Assembly: GCA_001766905.1 (NCBI GenBank)
Contig: MEKI01000148.1
Coordinates: 34,641 to 81,385 of the forward strand
Direction of reading: 5' to 3'
DNA length: 46,745 nucleotides
Origin: Acidobacteria bacterium RBG_13_68_16
Lineage (GTDB): Bacteria > Acidobacteriota > Thermoanaerobaculia > Thermoanaerobaculales > Thermoanaerobaculaceae
The position numbers and the translations under genes are program-made. Below are positions 26,216 through 34,431 of this stretch, piece by piece. Numbering within the stretch: the stretch's first letter is position 1; each line of letters begins with the position of its first letter. Under the pieces are notes generated by a model. It was not told where the DNA came from and made no database searches. It worked only from the letters and a program-made list of their open reading frames with translations.

Positions 26216-26231
26216 TGTGAAGAAATTCACA
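26216..26231. promoter_or_regulatory. Rex-like operator in the hydB leader
   Basis: TGTGA-AGAAAT-TCACA is a perfect inverted repeat core. In its 18-base form on the minus strand it matches 13 of 14 defined Rex bases (TTGTGAA-N4-TTCACAA). It lies at about +7 to +22 of the predicted hydB transcript, directly before the ribosome site, a roadblock or repressor position. The same core fits CRP, but an activator would not normally sit here. Confidence 0.65.
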
Positions 26232-26244
26232 ACCCCCCTTGGCA

Positions 26245-26273
26245 AATCTAAACCATCCGCCCGGCAACCGCAA
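26245..26273 (-). promoter_or_regulatory. Promoter of hydBGDA
   Basis: On the minus strand TTGCGG (26268-26273) and TAGATT (26245-26250) are 17 bases apart, with the start near 26238. The bases between this promoter and the divergent one (26274-26420) are GC-rich and show no further gene or clear signal. Confidence 0.55.
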
Positions 26274-26420
26274 GGGGGGTGCGCTGCGCCACCCGTTGCG
26301 ACGCCGGGGCGGCCAACGGACGGCACTGGCTCAGGGCTCCGCTGTCCCCCCGCCCTCACCGCGCCGATTCCAGGCTCCTGGGGCGACTCCCGATCCGCCG
26401 GGTTCTCGGGCCCGACCCTC

Positions 26421-26449
26421 TTGCCAATTCCCAATGAGCGGTCTAGAAT
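26421..26449 (+). promoter_or_regulatory. Promoter of the group 4 hydrogenase operon
   Basis: TTGCCA (26421-26426) and TAGAAT (26444-26449) are 17 bases apart, with the start near 26456. The leader to the GTG at 26646 is about 190 bases. Confidence 0.6.
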
Positions 26450-26460
26450 CCTCTTTGGGA

Positions 26461-26478
26461 TTGTGTGTTCTTTCACAA
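26461..26478. promoter_or_regulatory. Rex-like operator after the group 4 operon promoter
   Basis: TTGTGTGTTCTTTCACAA matches 12 of 14 Rex consensus bases and lies at about +5 to +22 of the predicted transcript, mirroring the site in the hydB leader. Confidence 0.55.
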
Positions 26479-26515
26479 GCCGGGGTGGATCGCTAGATCC
26501 TGAGGGGATCACGAC

Positions 26516-26653
26516 GTGCCCCTCACGGCCTTTGCCGAGGCGTCGGCCGCGATCGACGCCCGCGGCCCCGACGGGTTGGGAAAGTACTGCGGTGTGACCT
26601 CGGCGCGCGGGTGGCCCGCCCGCGCCCCGCTGGGGGCGGCTGGCCGTGGATAG
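26516..26653 (+). CDS. Possible 45-codon leader gene before the MopB gene
   Basis: A GTG at 26516 stands eight bases after GAGGGG and opens 45 codons (VPLTAFAEASAAIDARGPDG...) that end at a TAG overlapping the first codons of the next gene (GTGGATAG). The overlap would let it couple translation of the weakly initiated GTG at 26646. I recognise no homology, and GC-rich DNA yields such frames by chance. Confidence 0.25.
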   Translation: MPLTAFAEASAAIDARGPDGLGKYCGVTSARGWPARAPLGAAGRG

Positions 26654-28556
26654 CGTTCTCACCACATGTCCGTTCTGTGCCTGCGGCTGTTCCCTCTACG
26701 TTCAGGCCTCCAATGGCCGCCCGACGGGTGTGGCCCCGAGCGAGAACCACCCTGTCTCGCGCGGAAGGCTCTGCGCCCGGGGGTGGAACGCGCATGAGGC
26801 GCCCGCCTGGGGCGACCGGCTAACGAGGCCGTTGGTCCGGCGTGGCGGCAGGCTCGAGCCCACGAGTTGGGAGAACGCCCTCGAGCTCGCGCGTGCGTCA
26901 CTTACCACGTTGATCGAGGCCGGCAAGGACGTGGGCGTGCTCGGCTCGGCCCGCGCCACCAACGAGGAGAACTACCTCGCGGTCCGGCTTGCGCGGGGCG
27001 CACTGCGGACCGGGAGCGTCGACTCCTTCCTGCGGGCCACGTACCAGCCTCTCGTGGACGGCATCGTCGCCGTCGCCAATGGGAGGGCTCCGGCGGGCAC
27101 CCTTGCGGACGTTGAGGCCAGCGATTTCATCCTGGTGCTGGAGGGCGACCTCGCGAACACCCACCCCCAGGCCGCCCACGCGGTCATCAAGGCGGTCAAG
27201 GCCGGCGCAAGGCTCGTCACCGTCGGGTGTGCTCGCACGCAGCTCGCACGCCTCGCGGCGCTCCACCTCCCTGCCCTCCCTGGGGAGCGGGGGTTCCTGG
27301 TCGCGGGCTTGGTTGCGGCGGCGGTCGCTGAACCGGAGCCGGCTGGCTCACCCGAACGACCCCTGCCGGGCTTCGAGGCGCTCAGGGGAAGCGTCGCCGC
27401 ACTCCCGGTGAGTGAACAGCTCCGCCAAGTCGCCAGGTGGCTCGCCCAGGCAACGCGTGCCGGCATTCTGGTGGGCCCCGATGGCGGCCCGCCCGAGCGC
27501 CTCGTGCGCGAGGGGACCGCTATCGCCACCCTCGCCGCGGTCACCGGCCACCTGGGGCGGCCGGGCTCGGCGCTCCTGCCCTTGCCGGCCCGCGGGAATC
27601 TGCGCGGCGCGTGCGAGATGGGGGTTATGCCGCACCTCCTCCCGGGGACGATCCCGCTCACCGAGGCGACGGCGGGCGCACGCCTGGCGCGGGTCTGGGG
27701 GCGCGCTCCGGCGTCCGCGCTCGGCCTCACCGCCGCGGGAATGCCCGGCCGCGTGGCCGGGCTGGTCGTCCACGCCGAGGACGTCCCTGCCGTGGCGCCG
27801 ACAGGTCAGGACGTGCTGGAGGCGCTCGGCCAAACCGAGTGCCTGGTCGTCCTGGATGCCTTTCTCACGCCCACGGCCAGGGCCGCCCACGTGGTCCTGC
27901 CGGTCGCGAGCTTTGCCGAAGGCGAGGGGACAATAACGAGCCTGGAGGGACGGGTGCAGCGGGTGCGCCCCGCCGCGCGGCCCCCGGGCGAGGCGAGGCA
28001 CGGCTGGCGGGCACTGTCGGAGCTGTCGGCCGCCCTGGGGCTTCCCTTCCCCTACCGTTCCGCCAACGACGTGCTTCGGGAGATCGGGGAGGTCGTTCCC
28101 GCGTACGCCGCGGTCGCCGACGGGACACGGGACGAGGCCTGGGGCACGTTCACCTCGCCCCCTTCCGACGACCGCGAGCCCACCTTGCGGCCTCTCGCCG
28201 CCGACCGCGTCGTTGCTGCGCTGCCCGCGGTGCTGGCGCTCGAGGGGGTGTTCGACTGGGGCAGCGATCCCCTGGTCAGTCTGTCCCCCACCCTGTGCAG
28301 GGACCACGTTTCCCGGCGCAAGCTGTACCCGCAAGGCCTCGTGCAGATGAGCAGGCGCGACGCGGACGGCCTCGGGGTGCGCCATGGGTGGTCCGTCCGC
28401 CTGGCGTCAGCCCACGGTGAGGTCGCGCTGCCGATCGTGTTATGCAACGAGCTTGAGCCCGGGGTCCTTCTGGTCCCCTACGCCTTCCGGGAGCGGGTCG
28501 CCGGGGTTCTGGGCGGACGAAGCGAGGTACCCGTGACGGCGGAGAAAGTGCAGTAG
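26646..28556 (+). CDS. FdhF-like molybdopterin protein lacking the catalytic (Se)Cys-His
   Basis: The 636-residue protein aligns with the formate dehydrogenase H fold. The [4Fe-4S] cysteines C8, C11, C15 and C43 are present, and the pterin-binding regions are recognisable (GNLRGACEMGVMPH, FLTPTARAAHVVLPVASFAEGEG). At the active site, the E. coli stretch around SeCys140-His141 aligns without gaps to SVDSFLRATYQPLVDGI, so the catalytic pair is T132-Y133 (codon ACG, not TGA). The electron-transfer Lys44 of FdhF is Arg. It therefore should not oxidise formate; a NuoG-like electron conduit or scaffold is more likely. It is the first gene of the operon with hydB2-hydG2 and the hyf genes. GTG 26646 has only a weak ribosome site. 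Confidence 0.85.
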   Translation: MDSVLTTCPFCACGCSLYVQASNGRPTGVAPSENHPVSRGRLCARGWNAHEAPAWGDRLTRPLVRRGGRLEPTSWENALELARASLTTLIEAGKDVGVLGSARATNEENYLAVRLARGALRTGSVDSFLRATYQPLVDGIVAVANGRAPAGTLADVEASDFILVLEGDLANTHPQAAHAVIKAVKAGARLVTVGCARTQLARLAALHLPALPGERGFLVAGLVAAAVAEPEPAGSPERPLPGFEALRGSVAALPVSEQLRQVARWLAQATRAGILVGPDGGPPERLVREGTAIATLAAVTGHLGRPGSALLPLPARGNLRGACEMGVMPHLLPGTIPLTEATAGARLARVWGRAPASALGLTAAGMPGRVAGLVVHAEDVPAVAPTGQDVLEALGQTECLVVLDAFLTPTARAAHVVLPVASFAEGEGTITSLEGRVQRVRPAARPPGEARHGWRALSELSAALGLPFPYRSANDVLREIGEVVPAYAAVADGTRDEAWGTFTSPPSDDREPTLRPLAADRVVAALPAVLALEGVFDWGSDPLVSLSPTLCRDHVSRRKLYPQGLVQMSRRDADGLGVRHGWSVRLASAHGEVALPIVLCNELEPGVLLVPYAFRERVAGVLGGRSEVPVTAEKVQ

Positions 28557-28568
28557 GAGACGCGGAGC

Positions 28569-29618
28569 ATGGCGAACGAGGCACGCACGATCTCCAAGCG
28601 CGACGTGGCGGGCTGGCTTGCGGCGCTGATGCGGCGCGCGGAGGTCATCGCGCCCGTTGCGGCCCACGGCGGCGACGTGGCGTTCGCGGCGATCTCCTCG
28701 CCGGAACAGGTGGTGTTCGATTTCCAGAACTCCCTGCACCCACCCAAGCAGTTCGTGCTCCCGCAGACCGACCCGCTCGTCGTGATCCGGCGCAATGGCA
28801 ACGGCATCGAGCTGGAGCCCGTGCGCGACGCCCACCCCCGGGTGATCTTCAACCTCCGCAGCTGCGACGCCAGGAGTCTCGCGTTCCTGTACCGCATGCA
28901 CGCTTCGGACCTCCCGGACGGCGCCTACCTCGCGCGCGCCGAGAACGTCACGCTGGTCAGCCTCGCCTGCACAGTCCCCTGCGAGCTCGGGTTCTGCACC
29001 TGTTGCGATGCTGGGCCCTTTCTGAAGGAGGGGACCGACGTCCAGCTCACCGATCTCGGCGAGCACTTGCTGGCCGAGCCGGGCACCGACAAGGGGCTTG
29101 CCATGCTCTCCGAGGCGGGCGATCTGTTCCGGCCCGCGCGCCCAGACGAGGAGCGTCGCCGGCTCGAGCTGGAGGAGGCGGCGAAGAGAGCCTTCGGAGC
29201 GGAGACCTGCCACTTCGCCTCCGCGATGCGCCGCGTCTCCACCGGTCGGGTGCCGGAGGAGCTCTGGGGCACGATGAGCGACTGGTGCCTGGAGTGCGGG
29301 GGCTGCAACTTCGTCTGCCCGACCTGCTATTGCTTTTCGGTCAAAGACATGAAGCAGGACGGCTCGTGGGTGCGCTGCCGAACCTGGGACTCGTGCCAGT
29401 ACCAGGCGTTCACCCTCGAGGCCTCCGGGCACAACCCGCGTGAGCGGCGCGCGGACCGCATCAAGCGGCGCTTCTTCCACAAGGTCTCGGCCCAGTACTA
29501 CCTGCGCGACGGGACGGTAGGCTGCGTGGGCTGCGGCCGATGCGTGAGGGTGTGCCTGGGCACCACCGACATGCCGGCAGTGGTGGAGGCGATCCGGAAG
29601 GGGGCGTGGAATGGATAA
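28569..29618 (+). CDS. HydB-type dicluster iron-sulfur subunit, copy 2
   Basis: The 349-residue protein has the same domain plan as the product of 25179-26198. CLECGGCNFVCPTCYCF and CVGCGRCVRVCLG bind two [4Fe-4S] clusters; the second lacks the usual proline after its last cysteine. The N-terminal domain has SCDARSLAFL and a cysteine group CTVPCELGFCTCC that could hold another centre. It begins 12 bases after the MopB gene and overlaps hydG2 by eight bases. It presumably joins the HydG-like flavoprotein to the MopB protein and the group 4 hydrogenase relay. Confidence 0.9.
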   Translation: MANEARTISKRDVAGWLAALMRRAEVIAPVAAHGGDVAFAAISSPEQVVFDFQNSLHPPKQFVLPQTDPLVVIRRNGNGIELEPVRDAHPRVIFNLRSCDARSLAFLYRMHASDLPDGAYLARAENVTLVSLACTVPCELGFCTCCDAGPFLKEGTDVQLTDLGEHLLAEPGTDKGLAMLSEAGDLFRPARPDEERRRLELEEAAKRAFGAETCHFASAMRRVSTGRVPEELWGTMSDWCLECGGCNFVCPTCYCFSVKDMKQDGSWVRCRTWDSCQYQAFTLEASGHNPRERRADRIKRRFFHKVSAQYYLRDGTVGCVGCGRCVRVCLGTTDMPAVVEAIRKGAWNG

Positions 29619-30432
29619 CCTCTTCCTCCCCCGGTTGGCGCGCATCGCTCTGGTGCGGGACGAAACCCCTGACACCAAGACGTTCGGGCTTCGCTTCCGC
29701 GACCCGGTCGATCAGCGTGACTTTCGCTTCCTCCCCGGCCAGTTCCTTGAGCTCTCGGTGTTCGGCTTCGGTGAGGCCCCGTTCTGCTTCGCGTCGAGCC
29801 CGACCCGTCCGGAGCTCGTCGAGGTCACGGTGCGGCGCACCGGGCAGCTCACCGATGCCCTTCACACCCTGGGGCCCGGGGACGAGGTCGGCCTCCGCGG
29901 CCCGTGCGGCAACGGCTTCGATCTGCCTTCGGCCCAGGGGAAGGACCTGTTGTTCATCGGCGGCGGGATCGGTCTGCCCCCGTTGCGGGGCTTGATCTGG
30001 AACGTCCTGGACGAGCGGGAGCGCTTCGGACGCGTGACCATCATGTACGGCGCCAAGACCCCGGCAGACCTGGTCTACAAGGACGAACTACAGGAGTGGG
30101 CCGCGCGCGGAGACGTCGAGCTGCTGGTGACCGTGGATCGTTCCAACAACGGCTGGACCGGCAACGTGGGTATGGTACCCACCCTGTTCGACAAGACCGA
30201 GTTGCGTCCGAAGACGACCCTGTCCTACGTGTGCGGTCCGCCCGTGATGATCAAGTTCGTGGTCCAGGACCTGTTGATGCGCGGCTTCGCGGACGACGCG
30301 ATCATCTCCACCCTCGAGCGGATGATGCAGTGCGGGGTCGGAAAGTGTAACCACTGCGCGATCGGGCACCGCTACGTGTGCCGCGACGGGCCGGTTTTCA
30401 CCTTCCGGCAGATCAAGGAGCTGGTCGAGTGA
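29611..30432 (+). CDS. HydG-type FAD/NAD(P) diaphorase subunit, copy 2
   Basis: The 273-residue flavoprotein parallels the product of 24283-25182. FAD binding is at LPGQFLELSVFGFGEAPF, NAD(P) binding at IGGGIGLPPLRGLI and VCGPPVMIKF, and the [2Fe-2S] site at QCGVGKCNHCAIG with Cys in RYVCRDGPVF. All nucleotide-binding motifs are intact. In this operon it replaces the electron-input module of formate hydrogenlyase, so NAD(P)H (or NAD(P)+) is the likely electron partner of the membrane hydrogenase. Confidence 0.92.
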   Translation: MDNLFLPRLARIALVRDETPDTKTFGLRFRDPVDQRDFRFLPGQFLELSVFGFGEAPFCFASSPTRPELVEVTVRRTGQLTDALHTLGPGDEVGLRGPCGNGFDLPSAQGKDLLFIGGGIGLPPLRGLIWNVLDERERFGRVTIMYGAKTPADLVYKDELQEWAARGDVELLVTVDRSNNGWTGNVGMVPTLFDKTELRPKTTLSYVCGPPVMIKFVVQDLLMRGFADDAIISTLERMMQCGVGKCNHCAIGHRYVCRDGPVFTFRQIKELVE

Positions 30433-30950
30433 CGCTCGCCGACGAGCTGGCCGCGCGGTTGTCGGGCAACGTCGTCGTGGTCGGGGTCGGCAACCCCCTC
30501 AGGGGCGACGATGCGGCCGGCTGCCTGGTCGCCCGCCGGCTGCACGGAACACCGGGCGTGCGCGTGATCGAGGCCGAGGAGGTGCCCGAAAGCTTCGTGG
30601 GCGACATCGCGGCCGCGGTCCCCGACGCGGTGGCGCTGGTGGATGCGGTTGACCTGGGACGCGAGCCGGGTGCCGTGGCGGTCCTGGAGAAGGAACAGGT
30701 GGCGAAATACGCACCTACCACCCACCGTATGCCGCTCTCGCTCGTGATGGAGGTCGCGCACCGCAGAACCGGCGCCGACGTCTTCCTGATCGCGGTTCAG
30801 CCGTCGCGCCTGGCTTTCGGCGCGGCGGTGAGCCCGGAAGTGTCGGAAAGCGTGGAACTGGTGGCGGCCCTGCTCTCACGGCTCATCCGGGCGCGAGAGG
30901 CTGCTGCGGCCCGCGACGGGTTCAGGGCGGCAGCTGAGGGGCCGCCATGA
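30429..30950 (+). CDS. hycI: HycI-like [NiFe] hydrogenase maturation protease
   Basis: The 173-residue protease of the group 4 type has GVGNPLRGDDAAG (first acidic ligand), VDAVDLGREPG (second) and the His in THRMPLSLVM, which is close to the HycI motif. GTG 30429 overlaps the hydG2 stop as GTGA; the longer reading starting at 30378 would lie inside hydG2. Its expected substrate is the 30-residue tail after R535 of the large subunit at 34432-36129. Confidence 0.9.
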   Translation: MTLADELAARLSGNVVVVGVGNPLRGDDAAGCLVARRLHGTPGVRVIEAEEVPESFVGDIAAAVPDAVALVDAVDLGREPGAVAVLEKEQVAKYAPTTHRMPLSLVMEVAHRRTGADVFLIAVQPSRLAFGAAVSPEVSESVELVAALLSRLIRAREAAAARDGFRAAAEGPP

Positions 30951-32407
30951 CGGCGGTCCTCCTTCTTATGGTGATCGTACCCGCCCTCGGTGCGGTTCTC
31001 GCGGGCGTGCTCGGCAAACGCCGCGCCCCGGTGGTCGCGGTTGCGGCGGCTGCGGTGGTGGCGGTGCTCGCGGTGTGGAGCGTGGCTACGAGTTTCGGGA
31101 CCTCCTACCGCGACGCCGTGGGGACGCTGCCGTGGCTAACCGGGGCGGTGGACAGCCCGGTGTTCGGTGTCCTCCTCGACCCGCTTGGGTCGGTGCTGCT
31201 GCTTGTGGCGACCCTGATCGGGTTCCTCACGGTGCTCTACTCCGCCGCCTACATGGGCGAGCGCAACCGGGACCACGCCGTGGTGCTCTCCCAGCAGGGG
31301 CCGTACTACTTCCGCCTCCTCCTTTTCCTGGCCAGCATGGTGGGTGTCGCCCTGGCACCCAACTTCCTACAGCTCTTCCTGTTCTGGGAGCTGACGACGG
31401 TCTGCTCGTGGTCCCTCATCGCGTTCTACGGGAACGAGAAGAGCCTGCGGGCAGGGTTCAAGGCGCTGCTGATCACCCACATCGGAGGCCTTTTCTTCCT
31501 GCTCGCGGTGCTGATCCTGTTCGTGCAGACGCGCTCGTTCGCGTTCGGCGCCCTCGCACAGCTTCCCGAGTCGCTCCGGCGCTGGGTGTTCCTGTTCCTG
31601 ATGATCGCGGCGTGGGCGAAGGCTGCGCAGGTCCCGTTCCACACCTGGCTCCCCGACGCGATGGAGGCGCCGACACCGATCAGCGCGTACCTGCACGCCG
31701 CCGCGATGGTCAAGGCGGGCGTCTTCCTGATGGCGAGGGCCGTCAGCTCGGGGTGGGCGATGCCGCCCGGGCTCGGGATGCTCATGGGCGCGATGGCGCT
31801 CGTGACGATGTTCCTGGCGCTGTCGTACTACTTCGTCCAGGACGACCTCAAGCGCCTCCTCGCGTACTCCACGATCGCCCACCTCGGGTACGTGCTGCTC
31901 GGCGTCGCTCTTGGCGCCCTCGGCTCGATCACCGGGTTTCGTGGTGGTGTGTTGCACATCGCCTGCCACGGTTTCTCAAAGGCTACGCTCTTCCTGTGCG
32001 CCGGCGCGATCGTCTACGCCACCGGCACGCGCAGCATCTCCGCCCTCGGAGGGCTGGCGCGCAGCATGCCGCTCACCGCGGTGGCCTTCTTCGTGGGACT
32101 CCTGGCGGTGACGGGGGTCCCGCCGTTCGCATGCTTCTGGAGCAAGTTCATGTTGCTCGAGGGCGCCATGAAGCTCGGCGGCATCGTCGGGCCGGTGCTG
32201 GTGGGGCTCGTGCTGGTGGAGAGCCTGATCTCGTTCGGTTGGATGCTCCGCGTCGGCCAGAAGATCTTCCTGGGGCCGGTGACGCCCGTGGCCGCCGTCA
32301 ACAGCGACCCGCCGTGGCCGATGAGCGTAACGCTGGTGGCCCTGATGATCGGGTGCCTCGTGATCCCGGCGGTGGCGATGCCGCTGGTGCAGCTGATCGG
32401 AAGGTGA
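30947..32407 (+). CDS. hyfD: HyfD/MrpD-like proton-antiporter membrane subunit
   Basis: The 486-residue protein has about 13-14 helices of the Proton_antipo_M family, near the length of E. coli HyfD. The key charged residues are in place: a Glu in LFLFWELTTVCSW, a Lys in AAWAKAAQVPFHTWLPDAM, and the signature PTPISAYLHAAAMVKAG. It starts within the stop of the protease gene (ATGA). It is one of three antiporter-type subunits in the operon, which is the number found in proton-pumping Hyf/FHL-2 complexes rather than in the simpler FHL-1. Confidence 0.9.
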   Translation: MTAVLLLMVIVPALGAVLAGVLGKRRAPVVAVAAAAVVAVLAVWSVATSFGTSYRDAVGTLPWLTGAVDSPVFGVLLDPLGSVLLLVATLIGFLTVLYSAAYMGERNRDHAVVLSQQGPYYFRLLLFLASMVGVALAPNFLQLFLFWELTTVCSWSLIAFYGNEKSLRAGFKALLITHIGGLFFLLAVLILFVQTRSFAFGALAQLPESLRRWVFLFLMIAAWAKAAQVPFHTWLPDAMEAPTPISAYLHAAAMVKAGVFLMARAVSSGWAMPPGLGMLMGAMALVTMFLALSYYFVQDDLKRLLAYSTIAHLGYVLLGVALGALGSITGFRGGVLHIACHGFSKATLFLCAGAIVYATGTRSISALGGLARSMPLTAVAFFVGLLAVTGVPPFACFWSKFMLLEGAMKLGGIVGPVLVGLVLVESLISFGWMLRVGQKIFLGPVTPVAAVNSDPPWPMSVTLVALMIGCLVIPAVAMPLVQLIGR

Positions 32408-32411
32408 CGAC

Positions 32412-34424
32412 TTGAGCACGGTTTCTCTGCTCGGTTTGAGCGCGGCGCTGCTGCTGGCGGGGGCGCTGGTGAGCCTCGTACTTGGCGGGAGGAGGAAGGC
32501 CAGCGGGTGGGCCAGCGTAGGCTTCGTGGGCGCGGCCGGCGTCGCGCTCTGGGCCGTCGTGGTGCGCACATTCTCGGCAGGACCCGACCCGGAGGTGACG
32601 CTGCTGTCGTTGCCCGCCATCGGTGCGGGCTTCGTCGTGAGCGTGGACTGCCTGAGCGCGATCTTCCTCGCGATCACGGGGACCATCGGGTTCCTCACCA
32701 CGCTGTACTCGGTCGAGTACATGACGCGCTACCGCACCGACAGCGTCGCAAAGTACTACCCCTTGCTGCAGCTGCTGTTCGCCGGGATCGTCGGCGTCGT
32801 GGCGACCGGCGACTTTGTCTTCTTCCTGGTGTTCTGGGAGCTCATGACGTTCGCGTCGTTCTTCCTCGTGACGTTCGAGCGCGAGGTTCGAGCAAACCAG
32901 CGCGCCGGCTTCAAGTACTTCGTTGTCAACCAAGCGGCGACGTTTGGGATGATCGCCGCGGCGCTCATCCTGTGGACCAGATCAGGCTCCTTCCGCTTTT
33001 CCGCGATGCGCGACGCGCTGGGCGGGCTGGTGACGACCCAGCCGGCCCTCGCCCACCTCGTGCTGTTTCTCTTCTTCATGGGGTTTGCCACCAAGGCAGG
33101 GATCCTCCCCATGGGCGACTGGCTCCCCGATGCTTACCCGGCCGCGCCCAGCGGCGCGACTGCGGCTTTCGGCGGGACCATGACCAAGCTCGGGGTCTAC
33201 GGCCTGCTGCGCGTGTTCCTCTACTTCCTGCCGCTCTCACCGGTTACACGGACCTGGGGGCTGGCGATCGCGCTGGCAGGCGCGGTCAGCTTGTTCGTTG
33301 GGACGCTCACCGCCCTCAAGCAGGACGACATCAAACGGCTGATGTCGTTCCACGTCATCGGCCAGGTCGGGTACATGTTCCTCGGTATCGGGCTGGGCCT
33401 GTTCTTCCTGCCCTCGAACCCGACCCTTGCCGCGCTGGGGCTGCTGGCCGGCACGTTCCACATGATCAACCACTCGCTTTACAAATCCTGCCTGTTCCTG
33501 GGAGCCGGGGCCGTTGCCTTCAGGACCGGCACCCGGAGTCTCTCCGCGCTCGGGGGGCTGCGGGCGTTCATGCCGGCCACCGCGATGTATGCGCTGACCG
33601 CCGCCCTCGCCATCGCCGGCGTCCCGCCGCTCAACGGGTTCGCCAGCAAGTGGCTGATGTACGCGACCGCGATCCTGGGTGGAAAGGCCTTCCCCCTCTT
33701 CGCGGTCCTCGGCATCGTCGCGATGTTCATCTCGCTGGTGACGCTCGCCTCATTCCTCAAGTACCTGGGCAGCGCGTTCCTGGGACCGCCCTCACCGCTG
33801 CGGGGAGTCCGCGAGGTGCCGGCGAGCATGCTCGTCCCCCAAGCGTTCCTGGCGCTGGCCTGCGTGGTGTTCGGCCTCGTCCCTGCCTGGCCGCTCGCGT
33901 TTGTGCACCGGGCGCTTACGGGGCTGGCGTCCGCCGCATCCTTGCCGAGGCTGGAGTCCCTGCTCGGCGACGGGCCCGGGCTCCAGGCGGGCTCGGACCT
34001 GGTCCGCGTGGCGTTCTGGGCGCCGCTGCCGATCGCGGCGGCCCTCGCGCTGCTCGGCCTCGCCGCGTACTTCCTGATCCAGCGCGCCGCGGGCGCCCCC
34101 GTCCGCAACGTCCCTGTCTGGACGTGCGGCGAGGAGGCGGGGCCGGAGCTGTCGCGGTACCCCGCTACCAGCCTCTACCTCCCGTTCAAGCGGGCGTTCC
34201 AGGGGATCTACCCGAGCATCCATTTGAGGGCGCCGGCGTTCCCTTCCTGGCTCCGGCGCGCCTTCGACCTCGATGCCTGGCTCTACCTGCCGGTCGCGCG
34301 CGCGGTCGAAGGCGGAGCGAGGGCGGTGAGCAGGACCCATGTCGGGATTCCGCAGGTCTACCTGTTGTGGATAGTGGTGGGGGCCATCGCGGTCGTCGGG
34401 ATCGTGCTGGCGTTTCTCGGTTGA
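32412..34424 (+). CDS. hyfB: HyfB/NuoL-like proton-antiporter membrane subunit
   Basis: The 670-residue protein, about the size of E. coli HyfB, has a NuoL-type core (VFWELMTFASFFLVTFE, MGFATKAGILPMGDWLPDA, LKQDDIKRLMSFH) and a long C-terminal extension (about 500-670) with extra helices, which in this family reaches along the membrane arm. TTG 32412 follows GGAAGGTGACGAC and lies four bases after the stop of the previous gene. Ion specificity cannot be read from the sequence. Confidence 0.9.
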   Translation: MSTVSLLGLSAALLLAGALVSLVLGGRRKASGWASVGFVGAAGVALWAVVVRTFSAGPDPEVTLLSLPAIGAGFVVSVDCLSAIFLAITGTIGFLTTLYSVEYMTRYRTDSVAKYYPLLQLLFAGIVGVVATGDFVFFLVFWELMTFASFFLVTFEREVRANQRAGFKYFVVNQAATFGMIAAALILWTRSGSFRFSAMRDALGGLVTTQPALAHLVLFLFFMGFATKAGILPMGDWLPDAYPAAPSGATAAFGGTMTKLGVYGLLRVFLYFLPLSPVTRTWGLAIALAGAVSLFVGTLTALKQDDIKRLMSFHVIGQVGYMFLGIGLGLFFLPSNPTLAALGLLAGTFHMINHSLYKSCLFLGAGAVAFRTGTRSLSALGGLRAFMPATAMYALTAALAIAGVPPLNGFASKWLMYATAILGGKAFPLFAVLGIVAMFISLVTLASFLKYLGSAFLGPPSPLRGVREVPASMLVPQAFLALACVVFGLVPAWPLAFVHRALTGLASAASLPRLESLLGDGPGLQAGSDLVRVAFWAPLPIAAALALLGLAAYFLIQRAAGAPVRNVPVWTCGEEAGPELSRYPATSLYLPFKRAFQGIYPSIHLRAPAFPSWLRRAFDLDAWLYLPVARAVEGGARAVSRTHVGIPQVYLLWIVVGAIAVVGIVLAFLG

Positions 34425-34431
34425 GGAGCAA

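Noticed and set aside
26216-26231. Calling the TGTGA-N6-TCACA site a CRP activator site
   Set aside because: It lies downstream of the predicted start, where an activator would not work; the flanking bases also fit Rex. CRP/FNR is kept only as an alternative.
25305-26597. Long plus-strand open frame opposite hydB
   Set aside because: No homology, no ribosome site, and it crosses the divergent promoter region.
26646-28556. Annotating the MopB gene as an active formate dehydrogenase
   Set aside because: The catalytic Cys/SeCys and His are Thr and Tyr in an ungapped alignment, and the codon is ACG rather than TGA.
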